This document shows, in pieces, positions 32,830 through 41,640 of a DNA stretch of 54,050 bases (position 1 is the first letter of the stretch; every line of letters starts with the position of its first letter). The notes beneath the pieces are model-generated. The model was not told the DNA's origin. It made no database searches and worked only from the letters and a program-made list of their open reading frames with translations. Source of the stretch: Desulfuromonadales bacterium (GTDB taxonomy: Bacteria; Desulfobacterota; Desulfuromonadia; Desulfuromonadales; UBA2197); NCBI GenBank assembly GCA_014859605.1, contig JACUTW010000006.1:1-54050 (forward strand), in the 5' to 3' direction. Made by a program: the position numbers and the translations under genes.

Positions 32830-33210
32830 TCAGATTTCACTCTTCCACTGTCCGTGCAGGTTACAATATTCCCGCGCCGTGACTTTTTTGGCAATCAACG
32901 GGAAGGTTGCTTCCGGAGCATCACCGGGTTTGAGGAAATGCAGGTAGGATTTGTCATCGGCGATCAGTTCAATCCATTCAATATAGTGTTTTTCTTCCAT
33001 GGGGTGAGGAACACTGCCGATTTTGACGGTGATCGATGCAGCTGCGACCTCGATGACCGGCACATGTTTTTCTTTGGCGGCATCGACACTGTTTTCCGTC
33101 ATTAAATTCATCTCCTGGCCGCAACAGACCAAGGCGCTTGCTCCGGCATGCAGAACTTCAACGATATTGCCGCAGAGTGAACATTTGTAGACTTCGAGTT
33201 TTTGCGTCAT
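32830..33210 (-). CDS. dfx: Desulfoferrodoxin (superoxide reductase)
   Basis: This 126-aa enzyme reduces superoxide to hydrogen peroxide in anaerobes. The N-terminal desulforedoxin domain has C10xxC13 and the C29-C30 pair (Fe(Cys)4, centre I). The SOR domain has [23 protein letters not shown] and CNLHG, supplying four His and one Cys to centre II. GAGGAGA precedes the ATG. A promoter (33366-33393) and a possible 30-codon ORF lie upstream. This supports a strict or oxygen-sensitive anaerobe. Confidence 0.96.
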   Translation of the reverse strand: MTQKLEVYKCSLCGNIVEVLHAGASALVCCGQEMNLMTENSVDAAKEKHVPVIEVAAASITVKIGSVPHPMEEKHYIEWIELIADDKSYLHFLKPGDAPEATFPLIAKKVTAREYCNLHGQWKSEI

Positions 33211-33234
33211 TTTTCTCTCCTCAGGTTGATGATT

Positions 33235-33327
33235 TTAGTCGTTTTCACCGAGCAGTTCAACGTGTGCCCGGAGGTGGTTGCAGGCAGCACAGCAGTCCGG
33301 AGCGCTTGTTCTCTTTATGCCGGCCAC
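33235..33327 (-). CDS. Possible 30-aa cysteine-rich small protein upstream of dfx
   Basis: A GTG-initiated frame encodes MAGIKRTSAPDCCAACNHLR and then AHVELLGEND, with three clustered cysteines. It lies between the predicted dfx promoter and dfx, so it would be co-transcribed. The ribosome site is weak and no family is recognised, so it may be spurious. The rest of the 307-base gap (33211-33517) is AT-rich and holds only the promoter. Confidence 0.25.
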   Translation of the reverse strand: MAGIKRTSAPDCCAACNHLRAHVELLGEND

Positions 33328-33365
33328 CGCTCAAATCGCAATTACGATCCTTTCGATATTTTTTA

Positions 33366-33393
33366 ATATTACCAGTTGAGATAGAAGTTGCAA
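33366..33393 (-). promoter_or_regulatory. Sigma70-like promoter of dfx
   Basis: On the minus strand TTGCAA (33393-33388) and TAATAT (33371-33366) are separated by 16 bases. Transcription would start near 33358, about 150 bases upstream of dfx. Confidence 0.4.
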
Positions 33394-33517
33394 GAAATAG
33401 ATTAGCGCTGAACTCTGTAAGATTTTCTTGCTTTAAAGGTTGTATTTATAGGATTATAGCAGACTTTAATGGTATAGAGGTCCCCTGATTTTTTTTGGGA
33501 AAAGAGCCTGAACGATA

Positions 33518-34132
33518 ATGTCTCGTTCCAGAAGAACACATTTTGAACGTTTACGGATCAGTCTGACTTGGTGTTTCGGTCTATTTATCGCCATTCTTAC
33601 TATCTTTGGCGAGAGTCGTCTGCAGACGCCATTGCTCGGCACAGTACTCTTTACTCTCGGCGGCATCTTCGCAACTGTCGGCGCTTTTGGCCGTTTGTGG
33701 TGTTCACTTTATATTGCCGGCTATAAAAACAAGACCCTCGTCACTGTCGGACCATATTCTCTTTGTCGTAATCCCCTCTATTTTTTCAGTTTTCTCGGTG
33801 CCCTCGGCATCGGACTCTCCACCGGAAGTTTGACCATCCCGGTGATTATTGTTTGCGGATTCGCCGTCTATTATCCTTTGGTTGTCAGTGACGAAGAAGC
33901 GCGTCTGGCGTTACTGCACGGAGAATACTTTCACCGTTATCGACAAAGAACCCCGGCCTTTTTCCCACGTTTTTCCGCTTTTTCTGAACCGGCGGAATAT
34001 ACAGTGCAACCGATGATTTTTCGTAAGGATATTGGTGATTCGGTCTGGTTTGTCTGGATCGTCTGTCTGGTACAACTTATTTCCGCCCTGCGCGACTTTG
34101 CCTATATCCCGACCCTTTTTACCCTTTATTGA
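33518..34132 (+). CDS. Isoprenylcysteine/phospholipid methyltransferase-like membrane protein
   Basis: This 204-aa membrane protein has four to five helices and the ICMT/PEMT signature VTVGPYSLCRNPLYFFSFLG (SAM-binding RNP) followed by EEARLALLHGEYFHRYRQR. Bacterial members methylate diverse lipophilic or thiol substrates; the substrate here is unknown. The ribosome site is weak, and a GATTAT-type -10 may lie in the AT-rich gap upstream. It is followed 37 bases later by the S1-domain gene. Confidence 0.8.
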   Translation: MSRSRRTHFERLRISLTWCFGLFIAILTIFGESRLQTPLLGTVLFTLGGIFATVGAFGRLWCSLYIAGYKNKTLVTVGPYSLCRNPLYFFSFLGALGIGLSTGSLTIPVIIVCGFAVYYPLVVSDEEARLALLHGEYFHRYRQRTPAFFPRFSAFSEPAEYTVQPMIFRKDIGDSVWFVWIVCLVQLISALRDFAYIPTLFTLY

Positions 34133-34169
34133 CGGATAAGCTCATCACCCCGAAAAGAGAGAAGAGATC

Positions 34170-35354
34170 ATGTCTGAGTTTGTTGAAGAAGAAGATTTTG
34201 CTACCCTGCTGGAAGCTAACCTGGGTGGCGCCGAGAAGTTGAACAAAGGGCAGAGCATTGATGCGACGGTTGTCAAAATCAGTGGTGACTGGGTCTTTAT
34301 CGACACCGGTCGCAAGGGCGAAGGGGTTCTTTCCCGTGAAGAGTTTCTGAAAGAGGACGGAACTATCTCGATCAGTGAAGGGGATAGCATTCGCGCCATC
34401 TACCTCGGACAGGCCGATGGGGAGACCCGTTTTACCACGCGGATCGGTGCCAAAGGCGGGCAGGGGAGTGCGCAGATTGAAGAAGCCTGGCGCAGTGCTA
34501 TTCCTGTCGAGGGATCGGTCGAAAAAGAAATCAAGGGCGGGTTTGAAATTCGTCTCCCTGGCGCTGTCCGGGCCTTTTGCCCTTTTTCCCAGATTGACCT
34601 TTATCGCGGTGAAGCGGCTGGATATATCGGTCGGCGCTGTGATTTCCGGGTGATCCAGTACAGTGAAGACGGCCGTAATGTTGTCGTCTCCCGCCGGATT
34701 ATTCTCGAAGAGGAAGCGCAGCGCCAGAAAGAGTTGCTGCGGGAAAGTTTGAGTGTGGGGATGGTCGTTTCTGGCACGATTCGTTCTCTCCTCCCTTTCG
34801 GGGCCTTTATCAACGTCGACGGCCTTGACGGCCTGATTCCAATTTCGGAGCTTGCTTGGGGGCGGGTCAACGATCCGGCCGAAATCCTTTCTGTCGGCCA
34901 GGTCGTTCAGGTGACAGTGAAGAAGCTCGATTGGGAGAATAACAAGTTCTCCTTCAGCCTCCGTGATGCTGGCATTGATCCCTGGCAAAGTATCGGTGAG
35001 CGATACAGCGAAGGGAGTTTCCACGTCGGGACCGTTGCGCGCCTCGTCCCTTTTGGCGCCTTTGTGACCCTGGAACCCGGTATTGACGGGTTGATCCATA
35101 TCTCCAAGCTCGGCGCCGGCAAACGGATTGTTCACCCGAAAGAGGTGGTCCGTGAAGGAGAGAAAATCGAAGTCAAGATTGAATCGATCGACCTTGCGAC
35201 CCGCAAAATCTCCCTGGCTCTGGGGTCTGTCAGTCGTGCTGCGGAAGAAGCGACACAGGACGCCGATGAATTCCGTAAACTCGCGGCCAAGACCGAAAAA
35301 ACCTCTTTTGGCTCCTTTGGCGATCTGCTGAAAAAGGCCGGCAAGAAGAAGTAG
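34170..35354 (+). CDS. S1 RNA-binding domain protein (RpsA-like)
   Basis: This 394-aa cytosolic protein contains about four S1 repeats. The clearest are [19 protein letters not shown] near residue 30, [19 protein letters not shown] near 200 and [19 protein letters not shown] near 285, each followed by a GLIPISEL or GLIHISKL strand. It is shorter than ribosomal S1 (six repeats) and has a C-terminal basic tail, as in the four-repeat S1-like proteins of many bacteria. It binds single-stranded RNA and probably assists translation or RNA stability. It leads a long rightward gene run. Confidence 0.88.
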   Translation: MSEFVEEEDFATLLEANLGGAEKLNKGQSIDATVVKISGDWVFIDTGRKGEGVLSREEFLKEDGTISISEGDSIRAIYLGQADGETRFTTRIGAKGGQGSAQIEEAWRSAIPVEGSVEKEIKGGFEIRLPGAVRAFCPFSQIDLYRGEAAGYIGRRCDFRVIQYSEDGRNVVVSRRIILEEEAQRQKELLRESLSVGMVVSGTIRSLLPFGAFINVDGLDGLIPISELAWGRVNDPAEILSVGQVVQVTVKKLDWENNKFSFSLRDAGIDPWQSIGERYSEGSFHVGTVARLVPFGAFVTLEPGIDGLIHISKLGAGKRIVHPKEVVREGEKIEVKIESIDLATRKISLALGSVSRAAEEATQDADEFRKLAAKTEKTSFGSFGDLLKKAGKKK

Positions 35355-35356
35355 CC

Positions 35357-36136
35357 GTGTCCCTGAAGAAGGAGCGGATCGACAAACTTCTCGTTGATCG
35401 TGGTCTGGTAACTTCCCGCGAGCGGGCGCGGGCGCTGATTCTGGCCGGAGCAGTCCTGGTCGATGAGCAGGTGGTCGACAAGGCCGGAGCTCAGGTGACC
35501 CGCGAGGCGACGATTCGTTTAAAGGGGGAGGATATCCCCTATGTCTCACGGGGCGGGCTCAAGTTGGCAAAGGGGCTGGATGCTTTTGCCCTTGATGTCC
35601 GTGACCGGATCGCCATCGATGTCGGGGCGTCGACCGGCGGCTTTACCGACTGTCTTTTGCAGCGCGGCGCAAAAAGAGTATATGCTGTCGATGTGGGCTA
35701 TGGTCAGCTGGCCTGGTCGCTGCGCACCGACCCCCGCGTTGTCAATCTCGAGCGGACCAATATTCGCAGCTTAAGGCGAGAAGATCTCCCTGAGACCCCG
35801 GATTTGGCCGTCATCGATGCCTCTTTTATCTCTTTGTCGATCGTGCTGCCGGCGACGCTGACGCTCCTGACCGCCGACGCCATAATAGTTGCCTTGATCA
35901 AGCCGCAGTTCGAAGTCGGCAAGGGCGCGGTCGGCAAGGGCGGAGTTGTTCGTGATGCGGAGCAGCATAGCCAGGTTGTGATCAAGATTCGCTCCCTCGC
36001 CGAGCAGTCGGGTTGCCGCGTTGTCGGCGTGACCGAGAGCCCCATCCTCGGTCCAAAGGGGAACAAGGAATTCTTGATCTGCCTGCAAAAGCTGACCGGG
36101 TCTGCTCCTCACAGTGAGAATTTTCATCCGTTGTAA
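35357..36136 (+). CDS. tlyA: TlyA-family rRNA 2'-O-methyltransferase
   Basis: This 259-aa protein joins an N-terminal S4 RNA-binding domain ([20 protein letters not shown]) to an FtsJ-like Rossmann methyltransferase ([45 protein letters not shown]). TlyA members 2'-O-methylate 16S and/or 23S rRNA; older annotations call them hemolysin A. The GTG start is two bases after the S1 gene's stop, so the two are coupled. Confidence 0.93.
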   Translation: MSLKKERIDKLLVDRGLVTSRERARALILAGAVLVDEQVVDKAGAQVTREATIRLKGEDIPYVSRGGLKLAKGLDAFALDVRDRIAIDVGASTGGFTDCLLQRGAKRVYAVDVGYGQLAWSLRTDPRVVNLERTNIRSLRREDLPETPDLAVIDASFISLSIVLPATLTLLTADAIIVALIKPQFEVGKGAVGKGGVVRDAEQHSQVVIKIRSLAEQSGCRVVGVTESPILGPKGNKEFLICLQKLTGSAPHSENFHPL

Positions 36137-36163
36137 AATGTAAACTGCCTTTCGGACACGGAC

Positions 36164-36940
36164 ATGAATCTGCACAAGGCTTATTTTATCGGCGCCGGTC
36201 CTGGCGCCGCTGACCATCTTACCCTCCTTGGCGCTCGCGCCTTGCAGGAGTGTGCCACAGTCTTTGCCCCGGTCCCCTACGAAACGACCTTTGCCAGCCT
36301 TTTGGTCGGCAAGGAGATCCTTGTCCCCTTCCTTTTCAGCTTTGAAGATTTGCTCGCCACCCTGCATGACCGCCTGGCAACAACCCCGGTTGCTTTCCTT
36401 ATCCCTGGCGATTTAACCTTTTATTCCCCCTTTCAAGCCTTTATCGACCTCCTTGGGTCTCAGGCTGTCGTTATTCCCGGGGTCGGAACCGTTAATGTTG
36501 CTTCGTCACGATTGAAAAAGACTCTTGATCTCCCGGGTGTTTGCAACCGGACCATTCTCACCTCGCCACGCACCCTCGGTAACGCACCGGATTCGCCGAC
36601 GCTGGCGCAGTTGGCTGCGCCGGGGGTGACGCTGATCATCTACATGAACAACCTGCCTTTGCCGCAACTGGTTGATGAACTTAAAAGCGGCTATGGTGGT
36701 GATGTGCCGATCACTCTGTGCCATCGTTTGGATCTTCCCGGTGAGACGATTATTACCGCGACCCTGGACAGCCTGGTTGAACAGGTTGGCGATCGCGACT
36801 TTTTTAATTTCACCGGTCCAGGAAATCGGCCGGCTTTAACGCTTTTGATCGTCGGAGAAACGCTGACCGCCACCGTCGACGGCAGTTGGTGGAATTTTCG
36901 GCATGAAACTTTATGGCGCCATTCTGCGGGGCAGGAATGA
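36164..36940 (+). CDS. Tetrapyrrole-methylase-family SAM methyltransferase (CbiL/CobI-like)
   Basis: This 258-aa enzyme has the N-terminal loop YFIGAGPGAADHLTLLGARA, the GDxxxYS-like FLIPGDLTFYSPF, and TLIIYMNN, all typical of precorrin methyltransferases. No other cobalamin gene is nearby. Members outside cobalamin clusters often have unknown substrates, so it is called by fold only. The stop overlaps the U32 peptidase start by four bases (ATGA). Confidence 0.83.
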   Translation: MNLHKAYFIGAGPGAADHLTLLGARALQECATVFAPVPYETTFASLLVGKEILVPFLFSFEDLLATLHDRLATTPVAFLIPGDLTFYSPFQAFIDLLGSQAVVIPGVGTVNVASSRLKKTLDLPGVCNRTILTSPRTLGNAPDSPTLAQLAAPGVTLIIYMNNLPLPQLVDELKSGYGGDVPITLCHRLDLPGETIITATLDSLVEQVGDRDFFNFTGPGNRPALTLLIVGETLTATVDGSWWNFRHETLWRHSAGQE

Positions 36941-37899
36941 GAATTATCTCGCCGGTGGATAATCTCGCCGAAGCGCTCCCCCTCCTTGCCGCTGGTGCCG
37001 ATGAACTTTACGGCGGTTATGTGCCGAGCGGATGGAACGAGCGTTTCTCTCCTTTGGCTTCAATCAACCAGCGGACTTTTGCCGGTGCCCAGTTAGAGAG
37101 TTCCGAGGAGTTAACGGCGATCGTTGCCCTCTGCCAAAGGGAGGGGAAGCGCTTTTCCTTGACCCTCAATTCTCCTTATTACACCGATGCCCAGTTGCCG
37201 CTGATTCTCGAGGTCGTCGAACAAGCTGTGGCTGCCGGCGTTAATGCCATTATTCTGGCCGACCCCGGAATGTTGCGATTGCTGAAACGAAGTTATCCCC
37301 AGGTTGAATATCATGCCAGCACCCTGGCTCACCTTTTGAACTCTTCTGCGCTCGACTTTTACCATCAACTCGGCATCAGTCGGGCAATTCTGCCGCGTCA
37401 TCTCACTATTGCCGAGATGGCGGCGATCGTTACGGCCTCCCCGCATGTCGCCTGCGATGCTTTTCTCCTCGTCGGCAAATGCCCAAACACGGAGGGGCTG
37501 TGTACCTTTCATCACAGTAATGCCGACAAGATCTGGCCCTGTGAAATTCCTTACGAGATTGCGCCGCTGCAGGGCGCGCCTTCAGATGTGCTGCAAGAAG
37601 CCATGGCCCGGCAGGGGAGTTGGTCGCAAAGTGACCGGCGGCATGGCTGTGGCCTCTGTGCCCTTCCTGCCCTGGCCCGTATCGGTATCGACGGGCTCAA
37701 ACTCGTCGGGCGCGGGGCACCGGCACAACGCAAGATCGCTCATGTCCGCCTGGTTCGGCAGATGCTCGACCTTGCCGGCACAGAACACGATTTTTCGCGT
37801 TTTCAACAACAAGCTATGGCCGCGCACAAGCGAAATTTCGCCGCTGACTGTTCACGAAATGTCTGCTATTATCCGGAATTCTTTCCCGACGACTTTTGA
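36937..37899 (+). CDS. U32-family peptidase-like protein
   Basis: This 320-aa protein matches the N-terminal TIM-barrel-like part of U32 proteins (ISPVDNLAEALPLLAAGADE, YGGYVPSGWNERF, LADPGMLRLLKRSYP, YHASTLAHLLN, CDAFLLVGKCPNTEGLC). U32 relatives include collagenase-like PrtC, RlhA and UbiU/V, which act in RNA hydroxylation or ubiquinone synthesis with Fe-S clusters; several Cys here could bind one. The frame also opens at 36913, but ATG 36937 gives the coupled start. Specific function not decidable. Confidence 0.8.
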   Translation: MRIISPVDNLAEALPLLAAGADELYGGYVPSGWNERFSPLASINQRTFAGAQLESSEELTAIVALCQREGKRFSLTLNSPYYTDAQLPLILEVVEQAVAAGVNAIILADPGMLRLLKRSYPQVEYHASTLAHLLNSSALDFYHQLGISRAILPRHLTIAEMAAIVTASPHVACDAFLLVGKCPNTEGLCTFHHSNADKIWPCEIPYEIAPLQGAPSDVLQEAMARQGSWSQSDRRHGCGLCALPALARIGIDGLKLVGRGAPAQRKIAHVRLVRQMLDLAGTEHDFSRFQQQAMAAHKRNFAADCSRNVCYYPEFFPDDF

Positions 37900-37917
37900 T
37901 CTCTGAGCCAGGACATC

Positions 37918-39048
37918 ATGACTATCCGCTGCCTGCACACTGCCGATCTCCATCTCGATGCTCCTTTCCCGAACTGGGGTGAAAAAGAAGGGGTGCGGCG
38001 CGCTGACCTGTTGAAAACTTTTGAACGCATTGTCACCCTTGCTATCAAAAAAGAGGTTCAACTTCTGCTGATCAGCGGCGACCTCTTCGATTCTCCCCAT
38101 CCTGAAGCCGCGACGGTGACCAGAGTGCAGACCGAACTCCGGCGCCTGGTCGATCGCGGCATCACCCCCGTCCTCCTCCCCGGGACCCACGATCCCTTTG
38201 CCCCGAAGAATTCGATCTACCGCCGTGAAACCTTTCCCGGCATTCTTCTGAGTGAAGCCCAGTTAAGCGAACCCGTCCATCTTTCCCTGAAAGGGGGGGA
38301 TTGTTATCTCTACGGATTTGCTTATCAAAGTGGTAAAACCGAGGAACTTCTCCCCTCGATGCAGCGCCGCGACCTGCCGGGCTATCATATCGGTTTACTG
38401 CACGGTTCCCGCCGCGGCAGTCCGGAATGGAATTACCGGCATAAGGACCTTCCCTTTGACCTCGCTGACCTCGCAGCTCTGCGTCTCGACTATGTGGCCC
38501 TCGGCCATTACCACACCTTCGCCGTTTTGCAGGATGAAAGCGGCCGGAACATCGCCGCCTACCCCGGTTCACCGGAAGGCAAACGTTTTGGTGAAGACGG
38601 TCCGCGTTATTGTGCTTTGGTGACCCTCAGTGCTGACGGTGTCGAGGTCGAAGCTCTTGAAGTCAATAGCCGCACCCTGGCTGAAGCAGAGATCGATCTG
38701 AGCGGGATTGTGACTCTGGAGGGGGCGATTGCCGAGATCCGGCGCTTTGCCAACCCCGATTTAATCCTGCGTTTGCGCCTGACCGGCACGGTTGAGATCC
38801 CCTTGTCCTTGCCGTCGCTCCTTGCTGCTTGTCGCAATGATTTTTTCTGGCTGGAAATTCACGACTGCACGCGTTTGTATGACAGTGCATATGCCCGCCG
38901 GATTGAACATGAAGAGACCGTGCGCGGTCTCTTTGTGCGCCGGATGCGCCGCCTCATCGAAGAATCACCGCCCGAGCGGCGACCGGTAGTCGAAGAAGCG
39001 TTTCGGGAAGTTTTGGCTCGCTTTGCAGCCACGGGGGGTGAGCGATGA
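37918..39048 (+). CDS. SbcD/YhaO-like metallophosphoesterase
   Basis: This 376-aa nuclease-type phosphoesterase contains LHTADLHLDAPF (D10/H12), LISGDLFDSPHPE, LLPGTHDPF, GLLHGSRRGS and VALGHYHTF, i.e. the Mre11/SbcD metal site, though the usual GNHD is GTHD here. It overlaps the following ATPase gene by four bases, forming an SbcCD/YhaON-type DNA end-processing pair. Length is closer to YhaO (about 410 aa) than SbcD. The partner YhaN type has a membrane hairpin, so the pair may be membrane-associated. Confidence 0.87.
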   Translation: MTIRCLHTADLHLDAPFPNWGEKEGVRRADLLKTFERIVTLAIKKEVQLLLISGDLFDSPHPEAATVTRVQTELRRLVDRGITPVLLPGTHDPFAPKNSIYRRETFPGILLSEAQLSEPVHLSLKGGDCYLYGFAYQSGKTEELLPSMQRRDLPGYHIGLLHGSRRGSPEWNYRHKDLPFDLADLAALRLDYVALGHYHTFAVLQDESGRNIAAYPGSPEGKRFGEDGPRYCALVTLSADGVEVEALEVNSRTLAEAEIDLSGIVTLEGAIAEIRRFANPDLILRLRLTGTVEIPLSLPSLLAACRNDFFWLEIHDCTRLYDSAYARRIEHEETVRGLFVRRMRRLIEESPPERRPVVEEAFREVLARFAATGGER

Positions 39049-41279
39049 TCATTTCCCGCATTGAGTTACGTCACTTTGGCCGCTTTGTCGATGCTGCTTT
39101 TGATTTTACTGCCGGGATCAATCTCGTCACCGGTCCCAATGAAACCGGAAAATCGACGATTATGGCCGCGATTCCAGCGGTCCTCTACGGTCTTCGTGAT
39201 AAGGAGCGTTATCGTCCCTGGGGGCGGGAAGGGGGGTGCTCGGCAACCCTGGTTCTGCAAACTGCAAAGGGGACCATCGTTCGCATCGAGCGCGAAATTA
39301 TCAGCGATCGTGTCACCTTGACGGAAACCGATCCACAGGGGGCCGTCCTCCTCTCCTTTGAAGGTAAGATCGCTCCCCTGGGACGTTCCAGCGAGCGCGC
39401 CCTTTATCTCGAACATCTCGAACGCATTACCGGTCATGCTGATGAAGAGATCTTTCGGGCTTCCCTTTTCTTTGCTCAGGGGAGTCTCGAGATCGATGCA
39501 CCGGGAGAGATTGCCAGTCGGATCAAGACCCTCCTTTCCGGCTGCGCTGAAGTCGATTACGATCAAGTCCTCGAATCGTTGCATGAGGACTATTTTGCCA
39601 TCACCCGCGAAAATCCCTGGGGGAAGGATAAAGCCAAAGATCGCGAACTCGAAGAAGTTCGTAACCGGCTTAAAGAACTAGAGTCGCTCTGGAATTCCGG
39701 CCGGGGCCATTTCGCCGAAGAAGAGCGGTTGCAGCAAAAAATAGTCGCAGTCAGAGAGGAGTTGACTGGCAAAAGAGCGCAACTCGCCGAAGGGAAGCGC
39801 TACCTCGAATGGGTCCGTCGGCAATGGCAATTTGAAGAGAAAGAAGTAAGCCTGCAAAAGGACTATTTCCGGGTGCAAAAAGTTGCCGGCAAGGTCGAAG
39901 ACCTGCAGGAAGAACTCCTGGAACTGCAGAAAAATCTGACCTATACCGGTTTACCCGTCGAGATTCCTGACGCTCTGCCACAGTTATTAACCGGTGCTGA
40001 AGTTATCCGTAAGGATCTGATCACGCTGCAAGAAGAGATGACCCGTTTAAGGCGGGAGCGTTCTCTGCTCGGTGAGGCCCCCTGGCTTCCGGCCGTGATC
40101 CTTTCGGCTCTGGTCCTGATCGGTTTTGTTTTGTTCGGAAAGGGATCGACGAGTTATCTGGCTCTTGGCGGGTTAATTTCAGTTTTTATCTGGGGTTTCT
40201 TTATCTTCCGGTTGATGCGTTTGAACGCGACGCGCGCCGCGCTGGGCGGACAACTCGATCAGGTGACACAGCGGCGCAGTGAAGTTCTGGCGTCGCTGAC
40301 AGAAATTGAAGAGGCCGTGCGCCGTCTCGGTTTTCCTGCCTCGGCTGTCGAGATGGTCAAGATGGAAAAGAGTCTTGACCGGCATCGTTCGCTGGTTTTG
40401 CGGATCAAAGAGATCGAAAGTGCCCTGCAGGTTCTCGATCACCCGGAAGCAATCTCCGGTGAAGAGAAGACCTTGAGCCGCAAGATGGCTGTCCTGGCAG
40501 AGCGCAAGGAGATGGGGCGGCCGCCCCGGGCGGAGATTCTCCGGCCGGAAGATCTTCCGGAGGCAGAGCGTAAGCTCTCCAACCTGGAAACAGAGGTTGC
40601 CGCTCATGAGGAGATTTTTCTTGAATTAACCCGCCAACAGGCTGAGGTGCGTGGTGCCGGGGGGATCGATCCCTGCCGCATTGATGAAGAGCGGGCTGTC
40701 CTGTGCGAGCGAGAAATCTCTTTGCTGCGGCGGAAGGAATCACTCGCCCTTGCCTATGAACTGTTGCGTGGTGCGGTCGACGATTTCCGTCACACCTACA
40801 TCGATCGTTTTTCCGGGGAGATCGGTCATTCTCTGGCATTTATTACCCGTAACCGTTATCAGGCGGTACGGCTCGATGAAAACTTCAATCCCCTGGTGCA
40901 GGTCCGGGATGAGCTTTGGCAAAGTGTCGATCGCTTGAGTCGCGGCGCTCAGGACGCGGTCTTTTTTGCCGTGCGCCTCGCTTTGACCCGGCACTTGACG
41001 CGCAGTCGCCATCTGCCGCTGTTACTCGACGATCCCTTTGTTCATCTCGACAAAGGCCGCCTGAGTGAGATGCTTAAGCTCCTTGAGAGGGTTTCGCAAG
41101 AGCACCAGCTCCTGCTCTTTTCGCACAGTGAAACCCTGTTGCACCGGGCGGAAAAGAACGGTTGGTCTATTCTGTCGCTGATGGAACTCCCTGTGAACCG
41201 CTCGCTTGCAGCTTCGACAAATAAAACCAAAGAGAAGGAGAAGAGTGCCGATGACACCAACCAACTGTCTCTTTTGTAA
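39045..41279 (+). CDS. SbcC/YhaN-like AAA ATPase with central membrane hairpin
   Basis: This 744-aa ATPase has Walker A GPNETGKST (30-38), long coiled-coil arms, two adjacent hydrophobic helices at about 345-392 (WLPAVILSALVLIGFVLF and YLALGGLISVFIWGFFIF), then the ABC signature LSRGAQDAVFFAVRLA (about 630) and Walker B LPLLLDDPF (about 660). This matches B. subtilis YhaN, not soluble SbcC. It is coupled to the YhaO-like gene. Its end overlaps the HIT gene by 29 bases. The likely role is DNA repair or end processing near the membrane. Confidence 0.87.
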   Translation: MIISRIELRHFGRFVDAAFDFTAGINLVTGPNETGKSTIMAAIPAVLYGLRDKERYRPWGREGGCSATLVLQTAKGTIVRIEREIISDRVTLTETDPQGAVLLSFEGKIAPLGRSSERALYLEHLERITGHADEEIFRASLFFAQGSLEIDAPGEIASRIKTLLSGCAEVDYDQVLESLHEDYFAITRENPWGKDKAKDRELEEVRNRLKELESLWNSGRGHFAEEERLQQKIVAVREELTGKRAQLAEGKRYLEWVRRQWQFEEKEVSLQKDYFRVQKVAGKVEDLQEELLELQKNLTYTGLPVEIPDALPQLLTGAEVIRKDLITLQEEMTRLRRERSLLGEAPWLPAVILSALVLIGFVLFGKGSTSYLALGGLISVFIWGFFIFRLMRLNATRAALGGQLDQVTQRRSEVLASLTEIEEAVRRLGFPASAVEMVKMEKSLDRHRSLVLRIKEIESALQVLDHPEAISGEEKTLSRKMAVLAERKEMGRPPRAEILRPEDLPEAERKLSNLETEVAAHEEIFLELTRQQAEVRGAGGIDPCRIDEERAVLCEREISLLRRKESLALAYELLRGAVDDFRHTYIDRFSGEIGHSLAFITRNRYQAVRLDENFNPLVQVRDELWQSVDRLSRGAQDAVFFAVRLALTRHLTRSRHLPLLLDDPFVHLDKGRLSEMLKLLERVSQEHQLLLFSHSETLLHRAEKNGWSILSLMELPVNRSLAASTNKTKEKEKSADDTNQLSLL

Positions 41280-41601
41280 GATTACCCGTGGTGAAATACC
41301 TGCCGACACTGTTTATCAAGATGAATTTTTGCTGGTTTTTCGTGACCTCAATCCCCAAGCGCCGCAGCATTTCTTGATAGTTCCTCGCAAACATATTGCG
41401 ACAACTCTTGACATTGCCGACACTGATATGGAATTGATTGGCCATATCCATCGTGTTGCCAGCAAGGTTGCCTTTGAACTCGGTTTTGCCGAATCCGGTT
41501 TCCGGATTGTCAATAACTGCAAGGGTGATGGCGGCCAAACTGTTTGGCATCTCCATTTTCACCTTCTGGCTGGCCGTCAATTGAATTGGCCGCCGGGGTA
41601 A
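41251..41601 (+). CDS. HIT-family nucleotide hydrolase (HinT-like)
   Basis: This 116-aa protein has MTPTNCLFCKITRGEIPA at the N-terminus, LVFRDLNPQAPQHFLIVPRK and the catalytic HIT triad HLHFHLLAGRQ (nucleophile His in H-x-H-x-H). It hydrolyses AMP-linked or dinucleotide substrates. The frame opens at 41206, but ATG 41251 with AAGGAG nine bases ahead gives the canonical start and still overlaps the ATPase gene. Confidence 0.95.
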   Translation: MTPTNCLFCKITRGEIPADTVYQDEFLLVFRDLNPQAPQHFLIVPRKHIATTLDIADTDMELIGHIHRVASKVAFELGFAESGFRIVNNCKGDGGQTVWHLHFHLLAGRQLNWPPG

Positions 41602-41640
41602 TTTGTGCTCTTCTGGCATCGTTTTGAGAAATGAGCGCTT

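Noticed and set aside
34119-35549. A 476-codon open frame on the minus strand
   Set aside because: It is antisense to the S1-domain and tlyA genes; composition is shadow-like and it has no recognisable domain.
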